The position numbers and the translations under genes are program-made. From Allodiplogaster sudhausi (lineage: Eukaryota; Nematoda; Chromadorea; Rhabditida; Diplogasteridae): DNA of 64,000 nucleotides. The notes below the pieces were generated by a model that was not told where the DNA came from, did no database searches, and saw only the letters and a program-made list of their open reading frames with translations. Below are positions 12,328 through 22,764 of this stretch, piece after piece. The DNA lies in assembly GCA_945643635.1 (NCBI GenBank), contig CALZFC010000015.1:4087001-4151000 (forward strand), read 5' to 3'. Each line of letters opens with the position of its first letter. Position 1 is the stretch's first letter.

Positions 12328-14959
12328 GAGAGAAAATAGGACTTGCCTTGTTATCCTTGGTGAGTGCCTTGTAGTAGTTGACAGCATCATCGATGGCCCT
12401 CTCCACATCGTCAATGCGTGACTGACTCGCTCCCCGAATGATGATCGTGGCGATCCGTCCGGACTCTCCACTCACATCGAATACCGTGACCTGTCAAGCA
12501 ATGATAATGCAAATGAAGAGGCCAATTCCAACAGCAACTTCCATACTTCATCTTCTCCAATTTCGCGAACGTCCACTGCGTTGCACACTCCGAGCAGATC
12601 CACTGTGGGTGCGCACTAAAAAGAGAAGGATTGGAAAGGTAGTGTGGTAGAGGAAGTAGCAGAGACGGCAACTGACAATTCTGGCCTGAGCCTGAGCTCC
12701 GACCGCGCGGCAAAGACGGCGCATGTCGAACTTGGATGTCAGTCTAAAGATACGACGAATGTCTTGATAATCTCGATAAAACTCCATCCGATTGTACAAC
12801 AGGATTAACAGGAGTAATAATGACACGGGGTTAGCCTACCTGACTGCCATGATTTGATATTTGTTGAGGAAGTGAAGGTACAGATCGCCAAACTTCCCCG
12901 CTGCCACCACCACGCGAACACCGGCATCAGCAAGTGCTTTCACCTAAGATATATAATAAACTTTAGAAAACAGATGTAGGACACATTGATAATTTTTTTT
13001 AAAAGATAAGATATACCTGCGCTTCGACTTCGCTTTCCTCTCCCTTGGCGTAGCCAGTCAACTCGTCCGCGTTCTCGATCAGAATCGTGCCCTACAATTT
13101 ACATCGTTATTTCTAGCCAAGTTAAGTTAATTAAAACAATTTTTTAAACAAGTAGTGTACATCTACAACAAAGACAACTGTAATCTAGACATCCACCTTT
13201 CTAGCTATAATTGCCCTCCAATAAATCTTGAACCTTGGTCTCGGTCTGGGTGAGGTCGAAGGGACAGGCGAAGACAGCGATGCGAGGGTTCTCCTTCGCA
13301 CACTTGATCTCTCCCTCTGCTCCTCGCTTGAATACCATTCCGTTCATCACAACGGACGAGTTCACTCCCGAACCAATGATCTGCAGAGTTGGAGTAAACA
13401 ATAAATATGGAAGGATCACATATTCCGAAAATGCACTAGTGAAAGTTGTAACTCTTTAAGTATGCCAAGCTGGAAACTACCTTGCAAACTCGAATGTTGT
13501 CAATGTTGAAGTTGAAGCTGTTGGTAGGCACAGTTTGCACTGAAAAAAACGTCAAATTAATGTATAAACTTTCCAGAACACATTTCAACACCGGAAAATA
13601 TGTGTACAGCTAGGACAGTGCTGAACAAGGTCCGATGCATGACTGGGGGGAGGGGTACAAAGCCAAAAAAAAATCTTATTTTTTCCTGTCAAAAATCACA
13701 TATACTGGAGAAAACAGCTCTTCTTTGTAGGCAAAAAAAAAATTCCCTCTGACCGGGGTGTTCAGCAAGATTTTGGGCAGTTTTTAAACACCGACCTTGC
13801 TCGGCACTGAGCTTGGAATCATCTACTCGATTTTACCTCAATTCGGCAATTGGAAGAACTATATCACAGCGTTCTCCTACTTATGAATCTTCGATTACTC
13901 ACCACAAGCTTTCGAGACGAGGTCGGCAATGATATCTTCATTGTCGTATTGTTTTGATGTGATCGCGGAGCGAAGATAACGCCGAACCTCAAACAATTCG
14001 CTCATTTCTAAATAAGAATTGGGCAATTACACTTTTTAGTAGCATCTCTTTGACATCGGATATCAATAAGAACCAACCTTAGCCAACTCCTTGAGATCCT
14101 TGGCCTCCTCCACCACGAGAGTCGGCAGAATCTCCAGTGCCTTTTCGCAGGCCTGCTCGTAGCCCGCTGCGATGTCTTGTGGCGTAATTCCCTGCAATTG
14201 AAGTAACTTGCTTGGAGTGTTCGGCATCACACAGATCAAAGACAAGAAGAGGAATAGAATGTCACCATATAGATGAGTTGCGAAGCGTGCTCGAGCAGTG
14301 CAGCTGCGAGGATGACGACGGTGTTCGTGTTGTCACCGACCTACGAACCATTCTGTTGTAGGGAAGATCCTAGTGGACAGAAGAACGAACCTGCTTCTCC
14401 TGCATCTGCGAGGCGAGCACGACAATCTTGGCAGCCGGGTGCTGGATCTCGAGCTCGCGGAGAATCGTCGCCGCGTCATTCGTCACGAAGAGCTTCTCGA
14501 TGTGGTTGATCACCATCTTATTCATTCCTAAATGATGATGCGCTTAGCAAAGTCTCAAACCGTATTCATTGGGTATTGTGCACGACCACTAGGGCAAATC
14601 TTATAACACAAATCATACTTAATGGCAAATCGGCTAGAAATTTACTGTTGTAATATCAATAACGGGAACGGAGACACGAAACTTTTAGACAAGGTTAAAA
14701 CAGTAATTCAAACCGTTGGGGCCGTATGCACTGCGTATCTGGCCAGCGAGTTCGTTGACGGCGTCGATGTTGCGCATCACAGCTTCATCAGTTCCTTTGA
14801 AGAACTGCAAAGCATCCAGTCATTTCAGTTTATAAGGTGTGGAGCGAAAGGCCGGCCGAGCTTTCAAGGCTCCAAAGAATTAGAATGAAATGAGATAGAA
14901 ACCTGAGAGCCTTCCTTCATAAAGCGGCTGATGCCGGAGCGAGGCACGTTCTGAGCCAT
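11557..14959 (-). CDS. cct-8: T-complex protein 1 subunit theta (CCT8), 17 exons, about 549 aa
   Basis: Subunit of the cytosolic TRiC/CCT chaperonin that folds actin, tubulin and other proteins using ATP. Exons: 14959-14903, 14804-14714, 14527-14391, 14340-14266, 14191-14078, 13987-13903, 13539-13481, 13380-13234, 13091-13017, 12943-12840, 12743-12677, 12615-12547, 12490-12347, 12231-12076, 12008-11885, 11792-11731 and 11640-11557. Every junction keeps frame and the summed length is 549 codons, against about 548 aa usual for the family. Landmarks: SAYGPNG, MNKMVINHIEKLFVTNDAAT, VGDNTNT (Gly-Asp-Asn where GDGT is usual), IIRGAS and the theta-type end KPHGPKGQDEDDEGMA. Oddities: intron 13 (12346-12232) starts with GC (gcaagt), and two acceptors end in GAG (before 13987 and 12008). 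No frameshift or stop was seen. Confidence 0.96.
12254..12332. repeat. GA microsatellite inside the GC-AG intron of CCT8
   Basis: Nearly pure (GA)n of about 80 bp fills most of the intron between exons 13 and 14 of CCT8. This is the same intron that uses a GC donor. Confidence 0.9.
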
Positions 14960-15548
14960 TTCCTAAACAAGACATGTTTAAGCAAAGCCCGCAAGTTTGA
15001 CGGCAAAATCATAGAATCCGATAATTACCTTAAGAAAAGAGATAAAGGAACAGCCAAGAAAATAATTCGGTGCAATCAAGAATTCATTACACAAAAGCTA
15101 CGGAGAATTCTGGGCGGCAAAGTTATCACAGTTCACTATCCACTTTCCAAGTTCACAATGGCTAATACCTGTTGTATTCACCAATACATTTCACAATGTA
15201 ACGGAAAACACTAAATCTAATTCCACTTAAAATAAGCCATGTAGGAATTTTGTTTTCTGCCGCATTAATTGGTTCAATTAAAGCTAATAAGATTTTCTAT
15301 TTTGGTGGTGAGTACCAATCCTCGTAATAAAATAGTTAAAATAGAAGTGTAGAGTCTTTAGTCAGTAGTTGTTAATAAAAATTACCTTTTGTGTGCTCAT
15401 ATATTGCATAGTTGGAAATAAAAGTTGTCTAAAGTGAGTTTTCTTTTATTTATTTGATTTATTTGAAAGTAACTATCATTCTTGATGCAATTGCTTGCTT
15501 TATTTTAAGATTTTAAGATCTCGTCTGACTGTCCTCCCGTACTGTGGA
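14960..15548. promoter_or_regulatory. Shared upstream region of CCT8 and the FAM241-like gene
   Basis: These roughly 590 bp separate two divergently transcribed genes, so the promoters of both are expected here. The sequence is AT-rich. I see no clear TATA box or repeat that I would call. The assignment rests on position only. Confidence 0.45.
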
Positions 15549-16309
15549 ATGGTGCGTGTTCTCGCGAATGGCGAAGTTCTCGCTGATGACGATGGGCCGC
15601 GGCCTCGCGGCCTCGGAACCGCGTCCAACTCAGCCGCTTCTAGGCCGCAGGCGCCATCTGCTGGACAGGTCTGGGCCTCGGCTATTTTTCTGATTCAGTA
15701 TCCCATTCCAACTATTGTTTTCAGCTTCATTCGTTTATTCGAGTTATTTTATTTGTTGCAGTCAGAAGGCTTTGACCCCGCCAATCTGTGGGACTCTGCG
15801 AATGCGCGGCTCACTGCTTACGGACTTCACCCATTCACGGTTTGTAACTGTTCATTATTGATGTACAATTTGACAGACTCATGGAAAGCATACGTGGTCG
15901 GTGAACTGGACTCCCAGTATCTGTAATAATATTAACACTTTGTAAGCTACACCGGTGAGTAAAGTCATATCAGTGCATTGTAATGTTTTAATGCCGCTGA
16001 TGAGGCTTTTTAAACGCACAATAGTAACATCTGTGGTGATTTGAGATTGGAGGGATGACCTTCCCGCCGGTTGCCTTAGTCCTCGCAGTCCTCGCTCTTC
16101 TCTTCTTCGGCCCAGCCGCTGCTCTTCTCGTGGTCGGTATAGTCCTCGTCTCCCAAAGCAGCTTCTCTCCCTTCCCTTCCGGCTCCACTCAACCCTCCAC
16201 TTCTACTGGCCCCGCCCGCTCTTCATCAGATCAGCCTCGGCGCCAGGCTCCTCCTCCTAGAAACGCGGGAACTTTTGGTGGATCTGGGCAACGATTAGGA
16301 GGGAATTAG
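15549..16309 (+). CDS. FAM241-like small single-pass membrane protein, 153 aa
   Basis: Three exons, 15549-15668, 15762-15839 and 16046-16309, joined in frame. The N-terminus MVRVLANGEVLADDD matches the conserved start of FAM241 family proteins (human FAM241B starts MVRILANGEI). The middle exon is hydrophilic. The third exon encodes one hydrophobic segment, about residues 72-95 (VALVLAVLALLFFGPAAALL), followed by a Ser/Pro/Arg-rich tail. That tail is longer than in the vertebrate proteins, which end soon after the membrane segment. Function is poorly known; in mammals the family is reported at endomembranes, and the role here is unknown. The last intron uses a GAG acceptor (16043-16045). The gene is divergent from CCT8 and 410 bp upstream of the COX18 gene. 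Confidence 0.8.
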
Positions 16310-16719
16310 ACCACCTTGTGGGAGGGGGGGGGGAGAAGAGGGGTTTCATAACTAGGATGTCGCCGCTTTTCTCGTTTAAATCATTATAATATTCTCCAGC
16401 GTTTTAAATTCGACTGAATTGACTGATAGAGTATAGTAACTTATTTGTGATTCCCACTGCTTGCCTGGTCTGACTGATGTGTGATATTGCCCCGTATAGT
16501 GAGAACAAATTTTTAATCTTTGTAATAAAGTGGTTTCTTTACCGTCTTATTATGAAGGTTAACAATAACTCATGTTTAGTCATGATGATACTGTTCGAAA
16601 TACTTACTTTTATTGCAAATAATGGCATGTATTGGCCGGAGACGAAAATGTCTTTGTTTTCGGTTTTACCAGCTAAAATTGTTCTACCAATGAAGCGGTG
16701 AGGGAGTGTGGAGAAAGGC

Positions 16720-18332
16720 ATGATTTCGCGCTATTGTTGCATTCGCTACAGTAGTTCGCGATTGCTGGCCATTGCCGGGCCCTCAACATCACAACCGCTC
16801 CGCCCTCAGAACAGGTTATTATTATCTATTTTGATATGGACTCCGGCCTTTGTTCTTGCAAATGACGTTTTCTTAAGTCCTGGTGATTATTTAATGATCT
16901 AATTTATAGGCATCTAGCTTCCATTTCGTCAGCCATCGCCCCCTTTTTCCAATATGCAAGCCAATGCAATATCACTCTTGGAGTGCAATCGATTATGGAA
17001 GGTTCGTTGTCTTCATCCAATCCGTCAACATAGTTTACAATGTTAATATGCTTCAATTGTGATTGTCTGTTCCGATTCCCTGCTCTGCCCCTTTCTCACT
17101 TTCTATCCTTCAGCTTCGCACACGATGGGTCTTCCCTGGTGGGCGGCGATAGTTGGAACGGGAGTGGCCCTCCGTCTGGCAACGGCTCCCCTTCATATCT
17201 TATCCGAAAAACTCCATGCTGAGCGTCTCTTCACTTCCAACAGGCTCACCCAGACAGCGGTACAGGTTCGCGTTCCAGTCGCTTTCCTGGTCATTAAACG
17301 GATTTTCAAAGGTAGCCTTTTTCTAAGCGACGTCTACAGAACATACTGAAAATTGGAGAAGGACGAAGTGCAGTAAAATGGTAACAAGATTTGACTTTTC
17401 CTTTGCTGCAGCACATCAGCAAGGTGCACAACGTGAAGATCGGCCCGAATTCCACTCACGGTGCTCTCGAACTGAAGACTAACGATGAAAATGTCAAGAA
17501 AATAGTTAACAATGCGGTTCGTGCTCTCGAACTGGCTCAATCTAAAGTGGCAATATTCAAGTTAAAACATATTTGTATTCAAATAGGTGTATATTTCAGG
17601 TGGAAAACGTGGTGATGTCTGCTCTGAGTGACAAGAAACTGCTCTCCTCGCGGATTCAGAACCTAAAGATGTGCTCAGTCCCAGTCTGGATCTTCTCATC
17701 GTTTGCCCTACGCAACATTATCAGCTGTTAGTTATTAAGATTACTAGAACCATTGCCGAATTCTTTTTTCAGCTTTGCAAAAAGAAACTAGAGTACGACT
17801 GCTTTTCCCGGTTGTAAGCTTCTGAGCTACTATAATTCAGCTGACTTCCATCCATCAATACCTGGTGGTCTATGGCTGACGGATCTGCTAGTTCCTGACC
17901 CGTACTTCGTGTTGCCAGTGGCCGTGGGGCTATTTGGGTTCTTCAACCTATGGGTTAGCAGTGGTGGAATGCATTAGAGAAAGGAGGAAGAGTTGTGTGT
18001 CTTGTCAGTCTCAACGGAAGATCTACTCTCTGGCAGGGGCGCCGAGTACCCGCGCAGCTCGTGTCTCTGATGGCATCTTAGTCTTCTTCACTTGCTTCGC
18101 CATCCACATCATGACGCAGCTTCCAGCTGTGAGAGTTGAGCTGTTACTAGTGAGAAGCCGAGACTGGTACTTTCAGTGCATCCCCCTGTACTGGCTGACA
18201 GTCTCCGTGACTGGCATTGCTCAGGCGCAGCTTCTTCGCATGCCTCGGATCAAGAAACTGCTCAACATTCGTCAACTTCCCATTGACTCTCCAACACCCC
18301 TCAGGGACCTCTTTCTTATGAGGAGAACATAG
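16720..18332 (+). CDS. cox-18: COX18-type mitochondrial membrane insertase (Oxa1/YidC/Alb3 family), possible frameshift
   Basis: COX18 inserts the C-terminal part of Cox2 into the mitochondrial inner membrane. Exons: 16720-16814, 16910-17001, 17114-17265, 17412-17516, 17600-17726, 17841-18128 and 18177-18332 (TAG). Landmarks: MGLPWWAAIVGTGVALRLAT (first membrane helix), VPVWIFSSFALRNI, PGGLWLTDLLVPDPYFVLP, IPLYWLTVSVTGIAQAQLLR and the C-terminal PTPLRDLFLMRRT. The N-terminus is rich in Arg and Ser, fitting a mitochondrial presequence. Inside exon 6 the frame must change by one base around 17951-17954 (tatgggtta): the family match reads FGFFNL in one frame and LAVVECIRERRK in the next. This may be an assembly error, a real lesion or an undetected tiny intron. 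An AATAAA lies at 18439-18444. Confidence 0.85.
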
Positions 18333-18438
18333 ATTTTGTACTTTATTAATTTTGTTGAATCGAGCTGTATGACAAGGTGCTCGGGTTATTGTATTCTGTT
18401 TGAAAGGAAGATAATAGGTTTTTTTAAAATTAATATTG

Positions 18439-18444
18439 AATAAA
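18439..18444 (+). terminator. Polyadenylation signal AATAAA of the COX18-like gene
   Basis: A canonical AATAAA sits about 107 bp after the COX18 stop codon in AT-rich sequence, a plausible 3' end for that transcript. Confidence 0.6.
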
Positions 18445-19179
18445 TTTTTTCCCTTTTAGTTATACCTTATATCTCCCTTCGAACCTAACACTGGGAAAAT
18501 ATGCGCACGAGGAACACCGTACAGGGGAAAAAGATTCTTACAATTAGGGAGAGATCAAGAGACCCAAATGAGGGCTGCATCGCAGAGTGCATGGAAGGGG
18601 AACATCCATGTGGAAGTGCCTACTTTCCAAGACATTCCTTTTTTGGCTCCATTCATATATTCGAGATTGTTTTCTAATATGCGTCTTTAAAGTTCTCGCG
18701 GCTGGAAATAGCAGGTTCATATTCCTTTTCCCCGACCATTTGCTGTTCTCGCAGTTTTCAGATTACTGTTCAACACTATTTTCGCTTGTATGAATGAAAA
18801 CTGTAGTCTGATCGAATTTGATATCGCGATTGTTTGGTCTTCTATGTCTCGCTCTTTCGTCCTCTCTCAATCTCAGACAAGTAGTTTGGAGTGCGTAGTG
18901 TCATCAGAAAGGGAAGTCTCAGTACATGCGCAGCCTCCCAAAGAACAGGCTGATAACATTCTCTATTTGCATCTGTTACGCCATTCAGAAATGCTTAAAA
19001 AGGTGCTCCGTACCGTTTTCTCTAGGACTCCAAGCAATTTTTTTATTTAATATTTTTTCAAACACTGGTCTAGATTTTGATAAGTAGATATGTATGACTG
19101 TGAATGAATTTATATATAGATATGTGGAACAAATGTATGCCCAAGTACATGGCGAAAAAGTTGGATTGTAGTTGCAAAG
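18445..19179. other. Intergenic region upstream of acyl-CoA oxidase
   Basis: About 735 bp of mixed sequence. Short open frames are present but I recognise none and find no consistent splicing. The promoter of the oxidase gene should be at its right end. Confidence 0.5.
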
Positions 19180-22100
19180 ATGGTGAACCATGAGATAAGA
19201 GCGGGAGATAACGCGGATCTGACGAAGGAGCGTGGTCTCTGCTCCTTCGACACGGAAGCACTCGCTGCCGAGTTGCAGGGGGGTCGCCAGAAGCTAGAGA
19301 AGAAAAGAGAAATATCAAGGAAGGTATTTGTACGATTAGTCACGTTTCCACTGCAAACATTTCATGACTTTTCAGATCGAGGAAAATAAGGAACTTGCTG
19401 ATCCTAAACACCATGAATTCCTTGCACGAGAAGACTCAATGACAGAGACAGCGAGGAAGGTTAGCAACTGCAAGATATTTATGAAAGCATACAGCTGTGT
19501 CATTTTTTCCTGAATAAATCGAGTTTGTGATATGGAATGAATTAAATTTAGACGAAGGAATTTGCCAAGAGGGTCGCGTCTGTGGTCGATATGAACGACC
19601 CGAATGAGATCCAGCACTTTTTGTAGTCAGTTTTCTATCTTGCGTGTTTTGCACACCATTAGATTTTACTAGCTAGATGTTGATTGTTTGCAATGAGACA
19701 AACGGAGTGAATGGCAACCCACTTGTGCTACAGTACGACATGTTTATTCCTGCCATCGCCGGCCAGGTACAACTTTCAGTCTCTTTTGTATCCCATCTAT
19801 TTTCTGCATATTTCGCTCAGTATCTTATTTCCTCACTCTCGCTTGCTCGCTGTCTCTCTCTCTCCAGATAGCTTCTCTCTCTCTCCAGATAGCTTCTCTC
19901 TCTCTCCCTCTCTCTCTCCAGATAGCTTTCTCCCTCTCTTTTCCTCTTTTTTTCTCTCTCTCTCTTCGCTAGCAGCCTCGATCTCTCGCAGGCACAATTT
20001 TTTTTTGTTATGTAGACAATAATTAAGTGTTCATTGTATTCGATTTGAGTGCGACGACTCGCAGCTGAGGCAGTGGCTTCCGCGTGCTCGCAGCCTCGAG
20101 ATCATCGGAACGTACGCGCAGACCGAGATGGGACACGGTACATTCCTTCTCTTTTTGCAATTACCACATTCTTGCATTAGGAACCAGTCTCCGCGACTTG
20201 GAGACAACTGCGACTTTCGACAAAACCCGCGATGAGTTCGTGCTTGACACGCCAACTCTCACGGCTATGAAATGGTTACTTTACTCTCAATCTAATACTG
20301 TAGTTGTTCGTTGATCCCATGGTGAGAACCGTTTGTTTGCGATCAGAAAGATGTATTGCAACGAAGGTGATGTTGCTAGGTGGCCAGGCAACCTTGGCAA
20401 GTCGTCCAACTACGCGATTGTCATTGCTCAGCTCATCGTGGACGGAAAGAGACTCGGCCCTCATAACTTTCTCCTACCAATTCGATGTGAGAAAACCCAC
20501 GAAGCACTGCCTGGTTCGGCAGCATTCTATGTACTCAAATTCATCATTTTTATTATGAAAGACGCAACTAATTCCTAGTTATGTATGTACATACATGCAT
20601 ACTTGCATGAATGTAGGAGTGGAGCTGGGCGACATTTGGCCAAAATTTGGACTGAACGGAATCGACAATGGATTCATGCGACTGAGTGGGGTACGCGTGC
20701 CGAGACGGAACATGCTCATGAGACATGCCAGCGTACGCATTCTTCATATCTTTGCATAGGGATAGGATTTCTAAGGTAAATGACTAATGATGATTGCGAA
20801 GATATTCAGCTCTCCGCGGAAGGAATCTACACTCCTGCACCACATTCCAAACTTGGCTACGCAGACATGGTCAACGCTATTCTCCCCGTCTTTAGCCAAT
20901 ATTGAACAACTGAATGTTTAAAAGAAGATGGTTCAGGTTTTTGTTAGATCATCCATGTGCCGCTCGCAAGGCATCTACCTCTCGCGGGCCTCTACTATTG
21001 CAATTCGCTAATCTGCTGTCCGTCGACAAGCGCGAATTAATCCAAAGTTATTCATTCTTCCATTATTTAATTTTTTCAAATAAATAATCTGTTTTTTTTT
21101 ATATTTACGGGAAATTATTCAGAGGCACTGAAGTTCAAGTGCTTGACTATCAGACTCAACAATATCGGCTGTTCCCTCAGGCAAGTTTTGTTTGCTTGTT
21201 TTATTCTCTATTATGATTTTCCTGACAAGAACGACAGTGATTTGGAATGTTGTCAGGTGGCGCGAGCAGTGTCCTTTCTCTTCATGGGGGACGAGTTGAT
21301 GGACCTGTACGAACGAGTCATCGAAAACAAATGCAGGCCAGCTCACGCAAGACTTTTTGTCACCTTTATGGATTACATTTTGAATAAGAATTCAACAAAT
21401 TTCACATTTCAGCTGGAGCTCCTCCCTGACCTTCACGCCCTGACTTCCGGGCTCAAGGCGGTTGTCACCCACCAGGTTGGCCTGGGCATTGAGCAGTGTC
21501 GCCAAGGCTGTGGAGGGCACGGCTACTCGCTCGCCTCTGGTCTCCCTCAACTCTTTACTTCTGCCATCGCTGGGGCCACTTACGAAGGGGAGAACATGGT
21601 GATGCTGCAGCAGGCTGCCAGGTTCTCATCCCATTCCCTTCTCATTCCCCATCTCTCTCTCTTTTTATCTGTGCTCTTTCTCAGATTCCTTCTGAAAGCA
21701 GTAATGAATGCGCAATCCGGCGCCCCGCTGTCCGCGACGGTCGCCTACTTCGGCCGCCCCGCCGGTCGTCGCTCTCTGATCGGTGAAGCGGACGGCCAAG
21801 TGGAGGCTATGCTGCAGGTGCTGGGAGGAAGCTTGAGTTCCCTTGCATGGCTGCTCTGCTTGAGGCCTTGGAGCACGCGTCGCGGCGCGTGATGCTGGCC
21901 GCGGCTGCTTCGCTGCAGGAGAGCGTGGCTGGCGGGAGCAGCCAGCAGCAGGCATGGAATGCTTGCACCGTCGATCTCACTAAGGTTCTTATCAATTCCA
22001 TGTATGGATTAATGTATGGATTAAGCTAACTGTAAGCTGCGGGATATCGATTAGTCCTCTCTGTACTGCTAGCTGTCCTCCTCTCCTGCAGGCTGCCCGT

Positions 22101-22764
22101 CTGCACACGCGTGCTTGCTTGGCGCGTTGTTTCTCCCGCCGAGTGGCTCGTGCCGTGGATGGCGGAGTCCGTGACGTGCTCGGCGACCTTCTCTCTCTTC
22201 ATCTCCACTACGAACTCCTTGAAATCGCGCCTCATCTCCTTCATGTTCGAGAATTTGAAAAGAAATTGGCAATCTTATTTAATATCAAATAAATTTCCAT
22301 TGAAAAAATACGAACATGCAGGATGGCTTTGTTACGCCTGACCAGATTGCGCACATCAAGAAGCTGCTCTACGAAGATCTGGAAAAGGCATGTCGATCTC
22401 TCTTTGCTCTGAGATCTCAGTAAATGATTCTATTCAGCTTCGCCCTAACATCGTGTCCATCGTGGACTCCTTTGATATTTCTGACCGCGCACTGAACTCG
22501 GTTATTGGAAGACGCGACGGAAATGTCTACGATGCCCTCTATGAATGGGCGCGCTCTTCCGAGTTGAACCGGCAGGACGTCAGTAATCCATTCGTGTATT
22601 TTTCATTTGAAAATATATGGAATTCAAAATTTTTATTTATTTCTTATTCTAGAGAAGAGAATTCAAAAAGTATTTGAGTAATATAAATAATGAAGGTTCT
22701 GCCGTATATCGGGAAACATCTACGTCCAATGATGGATCACGCCAAGGCGACGAGCAAGTTGTAG
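19180..22764 (+). CDS. Peroxisomal acyl-CoA oxidase (ACOX) with an in-frame TAA
   Basis: ACOX catalyses the first, FAD-dependent step of peroxisomal beta-oxidation; in nematodes related enzymes also shorten ascaroside side chains. Exons: 19180-19323, 19376-19459, from 19556, about 19678-19766, 20065-20137, 20181-20274, 20380-20513, 20617-20732, 20810-20869, 20937-21046, 21123-21180, 21257-21358, 21413-21621, 21685-21817, 21838-21984, 22092-22244, 22322-22387, 22438-22578 and 22696-22764. Landmarks: [65 protein letters not shown] and the C-terminal SKL peroxisome signal. Lesions: TAA at 21009-21011 replaces the Tyr expected in IAIRYSAVR, with matching protein in frame on both sides, and the exon 3-4 junction could not be joined. 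Introns starting at 21181 and 22388 have GC donors. It could be a recent pseudogene, an assembly error or a readthrough case. Confidence 0.85.
21009..21011 (+). other. In-frame TAA stop within ACOX
   Basis: The exon starting at 20937 reads 24 codons ending STIAIR, then TAA, then [11 protein letters not shown] in the same frame. ACOX proteins have Tyr (TAT or TAC) at this position. A single base change would account for it. Confidence 0.85.

Noticed and set aside
21009..21011. TAA read as Tyr through a changed genetic code
   Set aside because: CCT8, CSN4, the DUF148 genes and the chemoreceptor all end at ordinary stops, none needs an internal TAA, and TAA also ends several genes here. A single lesion is simpler.
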